A stretch of 33,659 nucleotides of DNA from Wenyingzhuangia marina (GCF_900130035.1 NZ_FQXQ01000009.1:1-33659), one strand, 5' to 3'; numbered from the stretch's first letter, positions 1 to 8,339 are shown. Translations and numbers: made by a program. Notes: generated by a model from the sequence alone, not told the origin.

Positions 1-94
1 GCTTGTCATAGATAGCCAATAATTGTTTGGAGGTTGCTTTGGTGAGTGGATACAATCTGGTTCCAGATCCTCCGGCTAATATAATTCCTTTCAT
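1..94 (-). CDS. rmlA: Glucose-1-phosphate thymidylyltransferase, N-terminal part only
   Basis: Only the first 31 codons lie in the window; the gene runs off the left edge. The visible protein starts [20 protein letters not shown] and continues to [10 protein letters not shown], which is the nucleotide-binding signature (GGSGTRLYP, then the SKQLL lysine) of RmlA/RfbA. That enzyme joins glucose-1-phosphate and dTTP to give dTDP-glucose, the first step towards dTDP-rhamnose and related sugars. It lies about 240 bp downstream of gmd on the same strand, which fits the nucleotide-sugar role of the locus. The other rml genes would lie outside the window. A close homologue using another NTP is possible, but this motif set is typical of RmlA. 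Confidence 0.85.
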   Translation of the reverse strand, partial: MKGIILAGGSGTRLYPLTKATSKQLLAIYDK

Positions 95-333
95 AATGTT
101 AAATACTTATATTGTTTATAATTTTGATATTGTTTACTAACAATCATCCCACTAAACTCTTACTTGTTGAAACAACCAACTGTGACTTTCTACAAAATTC
201 ATCAAAAAATAAACGATGACTATACACCATAATATATTATTTATTTAAGCACGTTCATTGTATAACATAGATCATACTTAACCTATTATTTCATGTAATT
301 TATTAACTTTAAACTCGCTTTATTTTTTCAGAT

Positions 334-1524
334 TTATTCTGCCTGCTTCAAAATTTCATGACCTGCTTTTAATAAATCTACATCTTTTTTCATTAAAGCC
401 AAATCACCTTTCATCATGTCTTTTACTAAATCTTTAAGTTCATACTCTGGTATCCACCCTAATTTTTCTTTTGCTTTTGTAGGATCTCCAATTAATAAAT
501 CTACCTCTGTTGGACGGAAATAAGAAGGATCTACGGATAGGACTTCTTTTCCTATGGTTGGTAATTCTGTTCTCGATACAGCCTCGCCCTGCTCGTCCAC
601 TCGAACTGACATACCTGTAGCTGCCTCATATTTTTCTTTATCTACGTTTTTGATAAACCCTTTTTCCTCTACTCCTTCTCCCTTAAACTCTACTTCAATT
701 CCTACTTCACCAAATGCCATACGAACAAAGTCACGTACTGTAGTTGTTACTCCTGTTGCAATGACCCAGTCTTCTGCCTTGTCAGCTTGTAAAATCATCC
801 ACATCATGCGCACATAGTCTTTTGCATGTCCCCAGTCACGTTTTGCTTCTAAATTCCCTAGGTAGACTTTATCCTGTAAGCCCAAAGCTATTTTTGCCAC
901 TGCACGGGTAATTTTCCTAGTCACAAAAGTTTCTCCTCGTCTTGGTGATTCATGATTAAATAACAATCCATTACAAGCATACATATCATAAGCTTCACGA
1001 TAATTTTTGGTAATCCAGAACCCATAAATTTTTGCTACTCCATAAGGAGAACGTGGGTATAAAGGAGAGTTTTCATCATAAAATCCTCTTTCATTTTTAT
1101 TTTCTGGCAATCCTCCAAACAATTCTGAAGTTGACGCTTGATAAATTCTTGTTTTTTTTGTCAACCCTAAAAGTCTTACCGCCTCTAGAATTCTCAAGGT
1201 CCCTAAACCATCTACATTCCCCACATATTCTGGACAATCAAATGATACCTTTACATGAGACATCGCTCCTAAATTGTAGATTTCATCAGGTTGACACTCT
1301 TGAATGATTCTTGTCAAATTCATAGAATCTGTTAAATCTCCGTAGTGTAGCTTTAATCTTTGATCTGGATCATGAGGGTCTTGATATAAATGATCAATTC
1401 TATCAGTATTAAACAAAGAAGATCTTCTTTTAATACCGTGCACCATATAACCCTTTTCTAATAATAATTCTGCTAAGTAAGATCCATCTTGACCTGTGAT
1501 TCCTGTGATTAATGCTACTTTCAT
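334..1524 (-). CDS. gmd: GDP-mannose 4,6-dehydratase
   Basis: Converts GDP-D-mannose to GDP-4-keto-6-deoxymannose, the first step of GDP-L-fucose synthesis in the cytoplasm. The start chosen is the ATG at 1524, giving 396 residues beginning [20 protein letters not shown] longer reading to a TTG at 1626 is rejected because the extra residues are encoded by repeat DNA (elements A and B). Visible features are the Rossmann motif GITGQDG (8-14), the KRRSS segment typical of Gmd (32-36), catalytic T132 and E134 in STSELFG, and Y161xxxK165. The C-terminal third carries a charged insertion of a few dozen residues before the [12 protein letters not shown] segment, making the protein slightly longer than the roughly 370-residue enterobacterial enzyme. 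The partner fcl lies upstream on the same strand, but 550 bp of repeats separate the two. Confidence 0.96.
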   Translation of the reverse strand: MKVALITGITGQDGSYLAELLLEKGYMVHGIKRRSSLFNTDRIDHLYQDPHDPDQRLKLHYGDLTDSMNLTRIIQECQPDEIYNLGAMSHVKVSFDCPEYVGNVDGLGTLRILEAVRLLGLTKKTRIYQASTSELFGGLPENKNERGFYDENSPLYPRSPYGVAKIYGFWITKNYREAYDMYACNGLLFNHESPRRGETFVTRKITRAVAKIALGLQDKVYLGNLEAKRDWGHAKDYVRMMWMILQADKAEDWVIATGVTTTVRDFVRMAFGEVGIEVEFKGEGVEEKGFIKNVDKEKYEAATGMSVRVDEQGEAVSRTELPTIGKEVLSVDPSYFRPTEVDLLIGDPTKAKEKLGWIPEYELKDLVKDMMKGDLALMKKDVDLLKAGHEILKQAE

Positions 1525-1570
1525 ATTTTTTGTTTTTTGTTGTTCGTAGTTTGTTGTTTTTTGTATTGAT

Positions 1571-1596
1571 CTGTTCTCGATACTAATTTCTTCTTG
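1571..1596 (-). repeat. Element B, copy 1 (truncated)
   Basis: CTGTTCTCGATACTAATTTC and a few more bases match the end of element B nearest the downstream gene. The expected TTCACTCGAAC half is missing, and element A copy 1 starts three bases further on, as if the A element replaced or interrupted the rest. The fragment lies 47 nt upstream of the gmd start codon. Confidence 0.7.
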
Positions 1597-1598
1597 TA

Positions 1599-1765
1599 TT
1601 ACTTTTTCTTGATAAAAAGTAACCAAAAATCAAGACTTCACAAACATTGCTAAATCGCTAAGTTCATTTGCTAAAATAAAAGAACTCCCCCGATGAAACA
1701 TCAGACTCAAACAGCTTTTATTTTTACGCAAATTTCTCTTGTGATTTTACGCAATAACTGTGTAG
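1599..1765. repeat. Element A, copy 1 (hairpin-pseudoknot plus long stem)
   Basis: TTACTTTTT (1599-1607) and AAAAAGTAA (1614-1622) form a perfect 9-bp stem. Its loop region TCTTGAT (1607-1613) is complementary over 7 nt to ATCAAGA (1629-1635), so a pseudoknot is possible. A longer imperfect stem follows: TTGCTAAATC (1647-1656) with GATTTTACGCAA (1743-1754), ATTTGC (1666-1671) with GCAAAT (1728-1733), and AAAATAAAAG (1673-1682) with CTTTTATTTT (1715-1724). It is capped by a CCGATG-AAA-CATC hairpin. From 1634 on it is about 90% identical by eye to copy 5 at 26898. The active strand is unknown. Confidence 0.75.
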
Positions 1766-1843
1766 GTCGAAATTATTTTTCATTTTTTTATTTTCAATTT
1801 TCGATGTCTAATGTTCGATGATCAGTTTATTTATTTTATTATT

Positions 1844-1898
1844 TGTTCTCGATACTAATTTCTTCACTGTGTTTGGAAATTCGCTCGAACTGACATTG
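1844..1898 (-). repeat. Element B, copy 2
   Basis: Begins TGTTCTCGATACTAATTTC and ends GAAATTCGCTCGAAC then TGACATTG. The two halves form an imperfect inverted repeat with an inner AATTTC/GAAATT stem. It lies between element A copy 1 and the D cluster, downstream of fcl. Confidence 0.75.
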
Positions 1899-1928
1899 TT
1901 TTTTCATTTTTCGATTATCGATGTTCGC

Positions 1929-2021
1929 ATCTCGACTCCACTTCGACTCCGCTCAGTGACCTCGCTCGATGACCACATCTCGACTTACTTCGACAAGCTC
2001 TGCAACCACCACTCAGTGACC
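1929..2021. repeat. Element D cluster, copy 1
   Basis: A run of related words: CTCGACTCC, CTTCGACTCCGCTCAGTGACC, CTCGCTCGATGACC, CTTCGACAAGCTC and CACTCAGTGACC. It is more G+C-rich than its surroundings. The words match the TCGACTCCGCTCGATGACC copy at 27219 and resemble short repeats I recall between genes of many flavobacteria; this was not checked against a database. Confidence 0.6.
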
Positions 2022-2074
2022 GATATTCGGTGGACGATTTCTGATACTCGATTCTCTGTGGTCGCGTTATCCTA

Positions 2075-3025
2075 TTATAACTTTACTTGTTTGAAATTTT
2101 CTATATTTTCTAAAAACCATGCATAGGTTTTTTCAATTCCTTCTTGTAATTCTATTTGGTGTTTCCATCCTAAGTTATGCATTTTAGAAATGTCCATTAA
2201 CTTTCTCGGTGTCCCATCAGGTTTTGAGCTGTCCCAAATAATATTTCCAGTATGCCCAACTACTTTTTGAATGGTTTCTGCTAGTTCTTTAATGGTTAAA
2301 TCTTCCCCTGTCCCAACATTGTATAAATGTTCTGGTAATACATTTTCTAAAGCAAACACTACCGATTTTGCCATGTCATCTACAAACAAGAATTCTCTCA
2401 TTGGTGTTCCACTTCCCCATAATTCTACAGGTGTATTCCCATTTAATTTTGCTTCGTGAAATTTACGAATCATGGCTGGTAATACATGTGACGTTTGTAA
2501 ATCAAAATTATCGTGAGTCCCATATAAATTTGTAGGCATTAAAGAAACAAAGTCTTTTCCAAATTGTTTTCTAATCGCTTGGCAGGCTTTTACTCCTGTT
2601 ATTTTGGCAATGGCATACCATTCGTTAGTAGGCTCTAAAGTATCTGTTAACAAATACTCTTCTTTTAAAGGTTGAGGTGCAAATTTTGGATAAATACATG
2701 AGCTCCCTAAAAAAATAAATTTCTGAATGTCTTGTTTTAAAGCCGCATCAATTAGATTGTTTTGAATTTGCATGTTTTCCATTAGAAACTGATAAGGATA
2801 GTCATTGTTTGCTAAAATACCTCCTACTCTAGCTGCTGCATCAATCACCACGTCTGGTTTTTCCTTTTCAAAAAATTCTTTAACCGCTATAGAATCTCTT
2901 AAATCAAGTTCTTTACTAGTTTTTCCAATGATGTTTGTATAACCTTCATTTTCTAATACTCTACAAACTGCACTTCCCACCATTCCTCGGTGACCCGCCA
3001 CATAGATTTTTTTATTTTTTTCCAT
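2075..3025 (-). CDS. fcl: GDP-L-fucose synthase
   Basis: Two-step enzyme (3,5-epimerase and 4-reductase) that turns the Gmd product into GDP-L-fucose using NADPH. The 316 residues match the usual length. Visible features are the NADP motif GHRGMVGSA (11-19), AAARVGGI (63-70), the catalytic GSSCIYP segment (107-113), and Y137xxxK141. The start MEKNKKIYVAGHRG is the only plausible one. It probably begins the fcl-gmd unit, with a candidate promoter about 140 nt upstream. Downstream it is separated from gmd by the 550-bp A-B-D repeat block, which is unusual because gmd and fcl are normally close neighbours. The product would be used by one of the glycosyltransferases in this locus. Confidence 0.96.
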   Translation of the reverse strand: MEKNKKIYVAGHRGMVGSAVCRVLENEGYTNIIGKTSKELDLRDSIAVKEFFEKEKPDVVIDAAARVGGILANNDYPYQFLMENMQIQNNLIDAALKQDIQKFIFLGSSCIYPKFAPQPLKEEYLLTDTLEPTNEWYAIAKITGVKACQAIRKQFGKDFVSLMPTNLYGTHDNFDLQTSHVLPAMIRKFHEAKLNGNTPVELWGSGTPMREFLFVDDMAKSVVFALENVLPEHLYNVGTGEDLTIKELAETIQKVVGHTGNIIWDSSKPDGTPRKLMDISKMHNLGWKHQIELQEGIEKTYAWFLENIENFKQVKL

Positions 3026-3381
3026 TGTTTTTCTCTATACCTAGCCTATACTAACGCAAAGAAATTAACGTTATCCTATGGGAGAATCCCAAAACACAAA
3101 GTAATTTTACTCCATTTAAGTTCTTTTCCTGTAACTTCATAACAATTGCTAATTTCTTTGATGACAAATATAAACAACCAAAATTTGTTTCTACATTAAA
3201 TTTGTGAGAAACAAGCTATTAATTTTCATTCCACAAACAGAATTTCGTTATTCACAATACTCCGCATAGTCTTTTACCGAATTTTATATTTTGGTCTTAA
3301 AAAACTAGCACATCCTTAAACTTCTAGTCTTGAATTTTAATCATATGGTGGTTTTCATCATATCTCCCAAAACACTATTTA
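3026..3381. other. Intergenic gap between an epimerase gene and fcl
   Basis: A 356-bp AT-rich gap without a credible gene and without the A, B or D repeats that fill other gaps here. It holds the promoter-like CAAATATA at 3165-3172 and a possible weak stem TTGTTTCT (near 3186) with AGAAACAA (near 3208). No strong terminator is seen after the epimerase gene. Confidence 0.6.
3165..3172 (-). promoter_or_regulatory. Candidate -7 promoter box for fcl
   Basis: On the minus strand this reads TATATTTG, matching the Bacteroidota TAnnTTTG box. It is the same octamer found ahead of four other transcription units here. No good TTTG is seen at the expected -33 position, so the call rests on the single box. 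The implied leader is about 130 nt. Confidence 0.35.
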
Positions 3382-4314
3382 TTAAAAAGATTGTAAAGTA
3401 TAAATGATTCCTTGTTTTGTACTTATTGGTAATTCTTTTTTCATTGCCCTTTTTATTTTTTCATTGCTCACCACATAATTCTCTGTTAATTTAACCAAAC
3501 GGTCGGTGTTTATAGGCATAGGAATTACATTTCCTAGTTTAGCTATCAATATTATTATATACTTTGGAATCTTTAAAATCCTTAAAGGTTTACTCGTTAT
3601 CTCTCCAATAATCCTTACCAAATTTATGGTAGATAAAGGTTGATTATCCGCAACATTATATATTCCACTAGGAATATTTTTATTCTCTATGATCTCTTTA
3701 ATGACAAAACATAAATTTTCTACTGATAAAAAAGATCTTTGGTTTTGATAAGCTCCAAAAGGATATGGGATTCCCTTAGACACAAAACTATACAATAAGT
3801 TTAAATTCCCTTTATTTCCCGGTCCATGAACCATGCAAGGTCTTAAAATATACAATCTTTTTCCCTCTGGTAAAGGTTGACTTAACAAATATTGTTCTGC
3901 TTTTAATTTGGACAAGCCATAGACTGTTTTGGGGTTTGGCACTATTTCTTCTGTTAAAACTCCATTAACAGTATCTGCTGCCGCTTTTACGGAGCTCATG
4001 TATATAAAAGTTTCACAAGCGCTTTGTAAAAACTGATTGAATAAACGTTTTGTTAATTCTGTATTTACTTCAAAGTATTCTTGGTCTTTTATTTTATTTT
4101 TAATCTGATGATTATTTCCTGCTAAATGGATACAAATATTAGATTGATTCCACACCTCCATTTTTAAATTTTCATAAGACAACTCCCCTTTTTTTGGAGT
4201 TCTAGAGATGTTTAAAAATATTCTTTTCTGATTTTTAAAATACTTGAACAAATTACCTCCTACGAAACCAGAACCTCCTGTAATTATAATATTTAACATC
4301 TTTGTTCTATTCAT
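3382..4314 (-). CDS. NAD-dependent sugar-nucleotide epimerase/dehydratase family protein (SDR)
   Basis: An extended short-chain dehydrogenase/reductase of 310 residues. It has TGGSGFVGG (12-20), the MSSVKAA active-site region (106-112) and Y132xxxK136 in VYGLSK, so it appears catalytically intact. The substrate cannot be read from the sequence; genes of this kind in surface-polysaccharide loci usually act on UDP- or GDP-hexoses. It follows another SDR gene (stop at 4321) by 6 nt, and the two resemble each other in order of motifs and in C-terminal LIAKLGNVIP/ILAKLGDLIP segments, suggesting an old duplication. The start may be M1 (4314) or M6 (4299), where MLNIIITGG begins. It is the last gene of the packed operon from wzx downward. 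Confidence 0.85.
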   Translation of the reverse strand: MNRTKMLNIIITGGSGFVGGNLFKYFKNQKRIFLNISRTPKKGELSYENLKMEVWNQSNICIHLAGNNHQIKNKIKDQEYFEVNTELTKRLFNQFLQSACETFIYMSSVKAAADTVNGVLTEEIVPNPKTVYGLSKLKAEQYLLSQPLPEGKRLYILRPCMVHGPGNKGNLNLLYSFVSKGIPYPFGAYQNQRSFLSVENLCFVIKEIIENKNIPSGIYNVADNQPLSTINLVRIIGEITSKPLRILKIPKYIIILIAKLGNVIPMPINTDRLVKLTENYVVSNEKIKRAMKKELPISTKQGIIYTLQSF

Positions 4315-4320
4315 TTTAAA

Positions 4321-5202
4321 CTATAATTCAATACTTTTTATTGCATCTTGAGGAGACCAATTTAATTCCTTTACTGCTTTATCATCCAAAAAAGTTAATG
4401 AGCTCGTCATTTTCTGATACTTATAACTATTAAATGGAAACAATGGTATTAAATCCCCTAGTTTAGCTAAAATTTTAATGAAAATTTCTGGTAAAACTTT
4501 AATTTTTTTGCCATAAAAACTTGAAATAGCGGTATCTATTTCTTTAAAACTTGGATGCCTTCTATCCGTTATATTATATATACCTTCTTTACCACATAAT
4601 GTTGCTAATAATTTAGTAATATCTTTAGCAGCAACCATGGAGCGTTTCGCATCTCCTTTTCCTATTCTAAAGTAATATCCTTTTTTTATAGCCTTAATTA
4701 ATAATTTTAAATTCCCTTTGGGTGATTTTCCAATTACTAATGGAAGTCTTAAAATTACAACTCCTGTATTATATTTTCTACCAAAATTTATCACTTCTCT
4801 TTCAGCTAAAATCTTACTTTTTGCGTATGCAGTTTTACCATTTAAAGGCGTGTTTTCATCAATCATTTCACCAAATTCTTTTCCATAAACAGCTACTGTA
4901 CTCATAAAAACAAATGTTTTAGGAGGCTTTTCCTCTAGACTTTTTAGTAAATTTATTGTCCCTTGCACATTCACATCAAAAAACTCTTTTTCTTCACATT
5001 CATTTTTAGGGACTACATGTGCTTTGCCAGCAACATGAATTACATAATCAAAGAAATCATCTAAAAAAGGCTTTCCTTTGGTTAAATCGCAGTTATAATC
5101 TGATTTTTGTCTACTAAGAGAAGCTACTGAATAATCTTTTTTTAGGTCTTCCACAATACATCTTCCTAAAAAACCATTTGCTCCTGTTACAAGTATTTTC
5201 AT
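4321..5202 (-). CDS. NAD-dependent epimerase/dehydratase family protein (SDR)
   Basis: A 293-residue extended SDR starting MKILVTGANGFLG with the glycine-rich motif at 7-13, MSTVAVYG (100-107) as the Ser/Thr active-site region, and Y126xxxK130 in AYAKSK. It is probably a nucleotide-sugar 4-epimerase or 4-reductase; the exact substrate is not recognisable. Its ATG overlaps the TGA of a glycosyltransferase remnant in the ATGA arrangement, a sign of translational coupling to a gene that has mostly been lost. The neighbouring SDR at 3382-4314 is related. Loci of this type often place such an epimerase beside a polyprenol-phosphate sugar transferase, but none is seen here. Confidence 0.85.
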   Translation of the reverse strand: MKILVTGANGFLGRCIVEDLKKDYSVASLSRQKSDYNCDLTKGKPFLDDFFDYVIHVAGKAHVVPKNECEEKEFFDVNVQGTINLLKSLEEKPPKTFVFMSTVAVYGKEFGEMIDENTPLNGKTAYAKSKILAEREVINFGRKYNTGVVILRLPLVIGKSPKGNLKLLIKAIKKGYYFRIGKGDAKRSMVAAKDITKLLATLCGKEGIYNITDRRHPSFKEIDTAISSFYGKKIKVLPEIFIKILAKLGDLIPLFPFNSYKYQKMTSSLTFLDDKAVKELNWSPQDAIKSIEL

Positions 5203-5336
5203 TTATTTAATTTTAAAAATGCCTTCAAATATTGAGAAGCCAATTGAACTTGGTCAAAACCTCTTATAGTACACTCCTTTGCTTTTGTTCTTAAATCCAA
5301 AACTAAATTTTCACCATTAATAGGCCAAAATCTTAG
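5199..5336 (-). pseudogene. C-terminal remnant of a glycosyltransferase
   Basis: Between the GT2 gene and the epimerase gene, an open frame of 45 codons runs from just after an in-frame TAA (5337-5339) to a TGA at 5199-5201. It has no upstream ATG. The peptide contains FWPINGENLVLDLRTKAKEC, then TIRGFDQ and LASQYLKAFLKLNK. This has the look of the last helix of a GT4 glycosyltransferase (a KA-E stretch, FDQ, then A-QYL--F). Its TGA overlaps the ATG of the next gene as ATGA, as expected of the real end of a coupled gene. I infer that the 5' part was deleted when the GT2 gene at 5351 came to lie beside it. The family call rests on pattern only. Confidence 0.55.
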
Positions 5337-5350
5337 TTAATTTTATTCTG

Positions 5351-6097
5351 TTATTTTTTAAATTGAAATAATTTTGGCAAGATTCTAATAAAAGGGTATA
5401 GAAATGAATTTACTTTTATGTTATTTTGTTTAAAAGCCTTTATACATTCAATATTTTGATTAAAAATATTTTTTAAATTCTTATTTGTCTCCCCTCCCAA
5501 ACGCATTTTCACTAAAGGTTCATTTAAATATTGTGTTGATATTTTATACTTTTCTATAAATCTCAACATTATTTCAAAATCAGCAGCTATCTTATACGAT
5601 AAATTAAAATTTCCATATTTATTGTATATCTTTTTTTTGACATAAAATGTTGGATGTGCCGGATGCCATCCTTTTCTGAACTTTCTTTTATCTCCAGTTA
5701 TCCATCTTCGTACTATATTATCAATGTTGTTTTGAGAAACATAAAATAAATCTGCATATACAGAATCTATATCTATGTTCTTTTTAAAAATATTCATTAC
5801 TTTTTCAATTGCTCGATTGTCGCAAAACAAATCATCAGAATTTATCAATCCTACAACATCTCCAGTTGACATAGAAACCCCCTTATTCATTGCATCATAC
5901 AATCCATTATCAGGCTCTGAAATCCATTTAGAAATACGCTTTTGATGTTTTTTTATAATATCTAAAGTTTGGTCTTTAGACCCCCCATCCACCACAATAT
6001 ATTCAATATCATCATAGGTTTGGTCTATTACCGATTGAATCGTTGTTTCTAATGTTTTGGCACTATTGTAACAAACTGTAATGATTGTTATTTTCAT
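5351..6097 (-). CDS. Family 2 glycosyltransferase
   Basis: A 248-residue inverting GT-A enzyme. It begins MKITIITVCYNSAKTLETTI and carries VVDGGSKDQT (35-44, nucleotide-binding loop), the EPDNGLYDAMNKG block (61-73), and NSDD (86-89) in the position of the metal-binding DxD. WHPAHPTFYV and the ADFEIMLRF segment are typical of the WcaA/PglI-like subgroup that adds a sugar to a lipid-linked repeat unit on the cytoplasmic face. The start follows the upstream GT4 stop after 1 nt, so translation is probably coupled. No C-terminal membrane helix is seen. Downstream there is a gene remnant before the epimerase. The sugar donor cannot be told. Confidence 0.9.
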   Translation of the reverse strand: MKITIITVCYNSAKTLETTIQSVIDQTYDDIEYIVVDGGSKDQTLDIIKKHQKRISKWISEPDNGLYDAMNKGVSMSTGDVVGLINSDDLFCDNRAIEKVMNIFKKNIDIDSVYADLFYVSQNNIDNIVRRWITGDKRKFRKGWHPAHPTFYVKKKIYNKYGNFNLSYKIAADFEIMLRFIEKYKISTQYLNEPLVKMRLGGETNKNLKNIFNQNIECIKAFKQNNIKVNSFLYPFIRILPKLFQFKK

Positions 6098-6098
6098 A

Positions 6099-7175
6099 TT
6101 ATGTGATAATTCTAGCTATTTCGGAGTTGAAAAAAACTGGGGAATATTTTTTTATAGATTCTTGAATATTATACTCTTGAATTGCTCTTAATTTAGTCTC
6201 GTTCCGTAATATTTTGTTTATTACTACTACTAAATTAGAAACAGAATTTGGATTTATTATAAATCCATTTTTATCTGAAACTAAATCTGTCAAATAATTG
6301 TGTTTTGTAGTTATAATTGCATTCCCAAATCTCATTGCTTCTATTATACTAATTGGAGATGCTTCGGATTTATAAAATGTTGGCAAGACAAAGATTGAAC
6401 TTTCCATTAATAATTGTTCTTTTTCTTTTCCACTTACCAGTCCTAAATAAAAAAAACGATCAGGATATTTTTGTTTCAACTCTTGTTTTATCCTATTAAA
6501 CTCATCTGATACTTGATCAAATATCATCGTTTCATCTTCCATTATTTTCCCTGCAATTTTCACAACAACTTCCTTGTCTTTTTGCAAAACGGTTTCTATT
6601 GCTTCTAAGAAAACAAAAACACCTTTACTATTTATAATATTTGATAGATATATTACCTGCCTTTTCTTTTCATTTAAATTCACCTCTATATCTTCATACT
6701 CAGAAGTATAACAATTTCTAACAACTTCAATCTTCATTTTTGGGAAATCTGAAAAATGAGATTTCATAGAAGGTAATAAAACTATTGATGTATCTATGAT
6801 TTGATACGCCCATTTTATAACTTTTTTTAACCATTTAGAATTATTTATAAACGAATTAAAATCTGCTCCATGAAGGTGATTGATTACTTTCTTATTAAAG
6901 ATTTTACAAAACAACAACAATTGAAAATCTTTAATAAAACCTAACTTACTTCTAGTACAAGTAAAATATACTTTATCAAAACGAAAAAACATAAACACAA
7001 AAGGTAACATCATTAAACTATGTAATGAATTTAACAGTTTATGATCTCCGTATTTCGTAGTATCAAACAAAATCTTATCACTTCTAAAATTATCATATAC
7101 CTCTCTAAATGAGATTGACTGTCCTGTAATTGGAAATGGGTAGGGACCGAAAAATAATACTTTATTCTTTTTCAT
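6099..7175 (-). CDS. Family 4 (GT-B) glycosyltransferase
   Basis: A 358-residue retaining glycosyltransferase. The N-terminal domain shows FFGPYPFPITGQS (8-20) and HLHGADF (100-106). The C-terminal domain shows IYLSNIINSKGVFVFLEA (175-192) and the E-x7-E motif E271 to E279 in SEASPISIIEAMRFGNAI, so it appears active. It probably transfers a hexose, HexNAc or uronic acid from a nucleotide donor to the growing repeat unit. It starts 48 nt after the preceding GT4 stop and ends 1 nt before the GT2 start. The donor cannot be determined from the sequence. Confidence 0.9.
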   Translation of the reverse strand: MKKNKVLFFGPYPFPITGQSISFREVYDNFRSDKILFDTTKYGDHKLLNSLHSLMMLPFVFMFFRFDKVYFTCTRSKLGFIKDFQLLLFCKIFNKKVINHLHGADFNSFINNSKWLKKVIKWAYQIIDTSIVLLPSMKSHFSDFPKMKIEVVRNCYTSEYEDIEVNLNEKKRQVIYLSNIINSKGVFVFLEAIETVLQKDKEVVVKIAGKIMEDETMIFDQVSDEFNRIKQELKQKYPDRFFYLGLVSGKEKEQLLMESSIFVLPTFYKSEASPISIIEAMRFGNAIITTKHNYLTDLVSDKNGFIINPNSVSNLVVVINKILRNETKLRAIQEYNIQESIKKYSPVFFNSEIARIIT

Positions 7176-7223
7176 TTTGTAATTAATTACACTGTATTTA
7201 TATAATCTTCTACTAAAAGAGTA

Positions 7224-8339
7224 TTACTTATTTATGGATCTTAATTGTTGATTATTTTGTTTTTTTTTACAATTGACAGCATATAATATCGCCTGTGATA
7301 ACCCCTCAACCATTTTATCTAAAGTAGAATGTTCAAAATAATGATTTTGTGCATTTACACTCATTTGGTATACTTTCTGGGGATTGCGAGTTAATTCTAA
7401 TATAATATTTTTAAGATTATTATGATTGTCATCATACAAAAGTCCATTTATTTCGTTTTTTATATTAAATATTTCTCCACCTGTAATGGCCGTTTTTGTG
7501 GTTACAAATGGTACTCCATAAGCAAAAGCATTTAATACTGTTAAACCTGCCTGTCCAGGAGATATTAATGCTATTGCATCAGTATAAAAAACTTTCAGCA
7601 CCTCTTGGTCATAAATAGCACCTTTAACCGAGATCTTATGTTGTAGCTGCTGTTCCTTTATGAATTTTAATACATTTTCTTTCTCAATACCCTCTCCAAT
7701 AATTACTAAAGGATAAATATTATTTGACATTTCATAAGCTTTTTTATACGCTTCTAATAAATCATATATTTTTTTTGCTTTATATAATGTACCTACAAAC
7801 AGGAAGTGCTTTTTCTCAAAAGGTATTTGTATTCTTTCTTTTACCTCTACTGTATTATTTGCTACAAATAATTTTTCTCTTTGCACTCCTCCATCCTCTA
7901 CATACCTTTTTATAGGATAATCTGTATAAAAAACAATAGAATCTGCTCTATTTAACAAATTAAATCTAAAGAAGTCTAACGATCTATCCTCATCATATCT
8001 CTTATTATATGATGCGGAAACTCCAATATTCCAATATGTCAATGCATATTTTCTTTTTATAACAAACCCTAACTTTAAAAAAGACCACATTCTTAATTCT
8101 CCTAAAGCAATTACGGCATCAAAACCAGCTGCTAAAGTTGTTAATTTTTCTTTAGAAAATGTAAAAGGCCCTCTAATTATTGGAGTTAATAGAATTTCTT
8201 TAAAATGAATATCTCTATGAGCTACCGACTCACCATAATGAGCAATTGTTAAGTCAAATTTCTCAGCCAAAAGATTGTACACTGGTAATCTATACTCCAA
8301 CAGACAATTTGTTAAGCTTAATAATTTAATTTTTGTCAT
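7224..8339 (-). CDS. Family 4-like glycosyltransferase with altered EX7E motif
   Basis: A 371-residue GT-B protein. The C-terminal domain begins [20 protein letters not shown] (178-197), with VIIGEG (212-217). Where most GT4 enzymes have E-x7-E, it has [20 protein letters not shown] (259-278): the first Glu is Gln and the second Asn. A similar SPG-(x)2-GLT block is, as I recall, a feature of one GT4 subgroup, so the change need not mean loss of activity. Its ATG lies inside the end of wecB (14-nt overlap), so the two are probably coupled, which hints that it may use the ManNAcA made by WecB/WecC. The C-terminus ends in a Lys/Asn/Gln-rich tail. Confidence 0.85.
   Translation of the reverse strand: MTKIKLLSLTNCLLEYRLPVYNLLAEKFDLTIAHYGESVAHRDIHFKEILLTPIIRGPFTFSKEKLTTLAAGFDAVIALGELRMWSFLKLGFVIKRKYALTYWNIGVSASYNKRYDEDRSLDFFRFNLLNRADSIVFYTDYPIKRYVEDGGVQREKLFVANNTVEVKERIQIPFEKKHFLFVGTLYKAKKIYDLLEAYKKAYEMSNNIYPLVIIGEGIEKENVLKFIKEQQLQHKISVKGAIYDQEVLKVFYTDAIALISPGQAGLTVLNAFAYGVPFVTTKTAITGGEIFNIKNEINGLLYDDNHNNLKNIILELTRNPQKVYQMSVNAQNHYFEHSTLDKMVEGLSQAILYAVNCKKKQNNQQLRSINK

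Larger units (their letters stand above)
1525..2074. other. Repeat-filled spacer between fcl and gmd
   Basis: This 550-bp gap has no credible gene. It contains, left to right, a 26-nt fragment of element B (1571-1596), element A copy 1 (1599-1765), a TTCGATG-rich stretch (about 1797-1820), element B copy 2 (1844-1898) and a cluster of D words (1929-2021). The open frames crossing it follow the repeat sequence. The same A-B-D order is found between exbB and exbD. Confidence 0.8.

Noticed and set aside
1525-1626. N-terminal extension of Gmd to a TTG at 1626.
   Set aside because: The extra 34 residues come from repeat DNA (elements A and B), whereas the ATG at 1524 gives the normal Rossmann start.
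1818-2126. A 102-residue plus-strand open frame between gmd and fcl.
   Set aside because: It runs through elements B and D and into the end of fcl on the other strand; the protein has no domain-like features.
3290-3335. Terminator after the epimerase gene at 3382 (ACTAG ... CTAGT followed by T6 on the minus strand).
   Set aside because: The stem is only 5 bp with a loop of about 13 nt; too weak to call.
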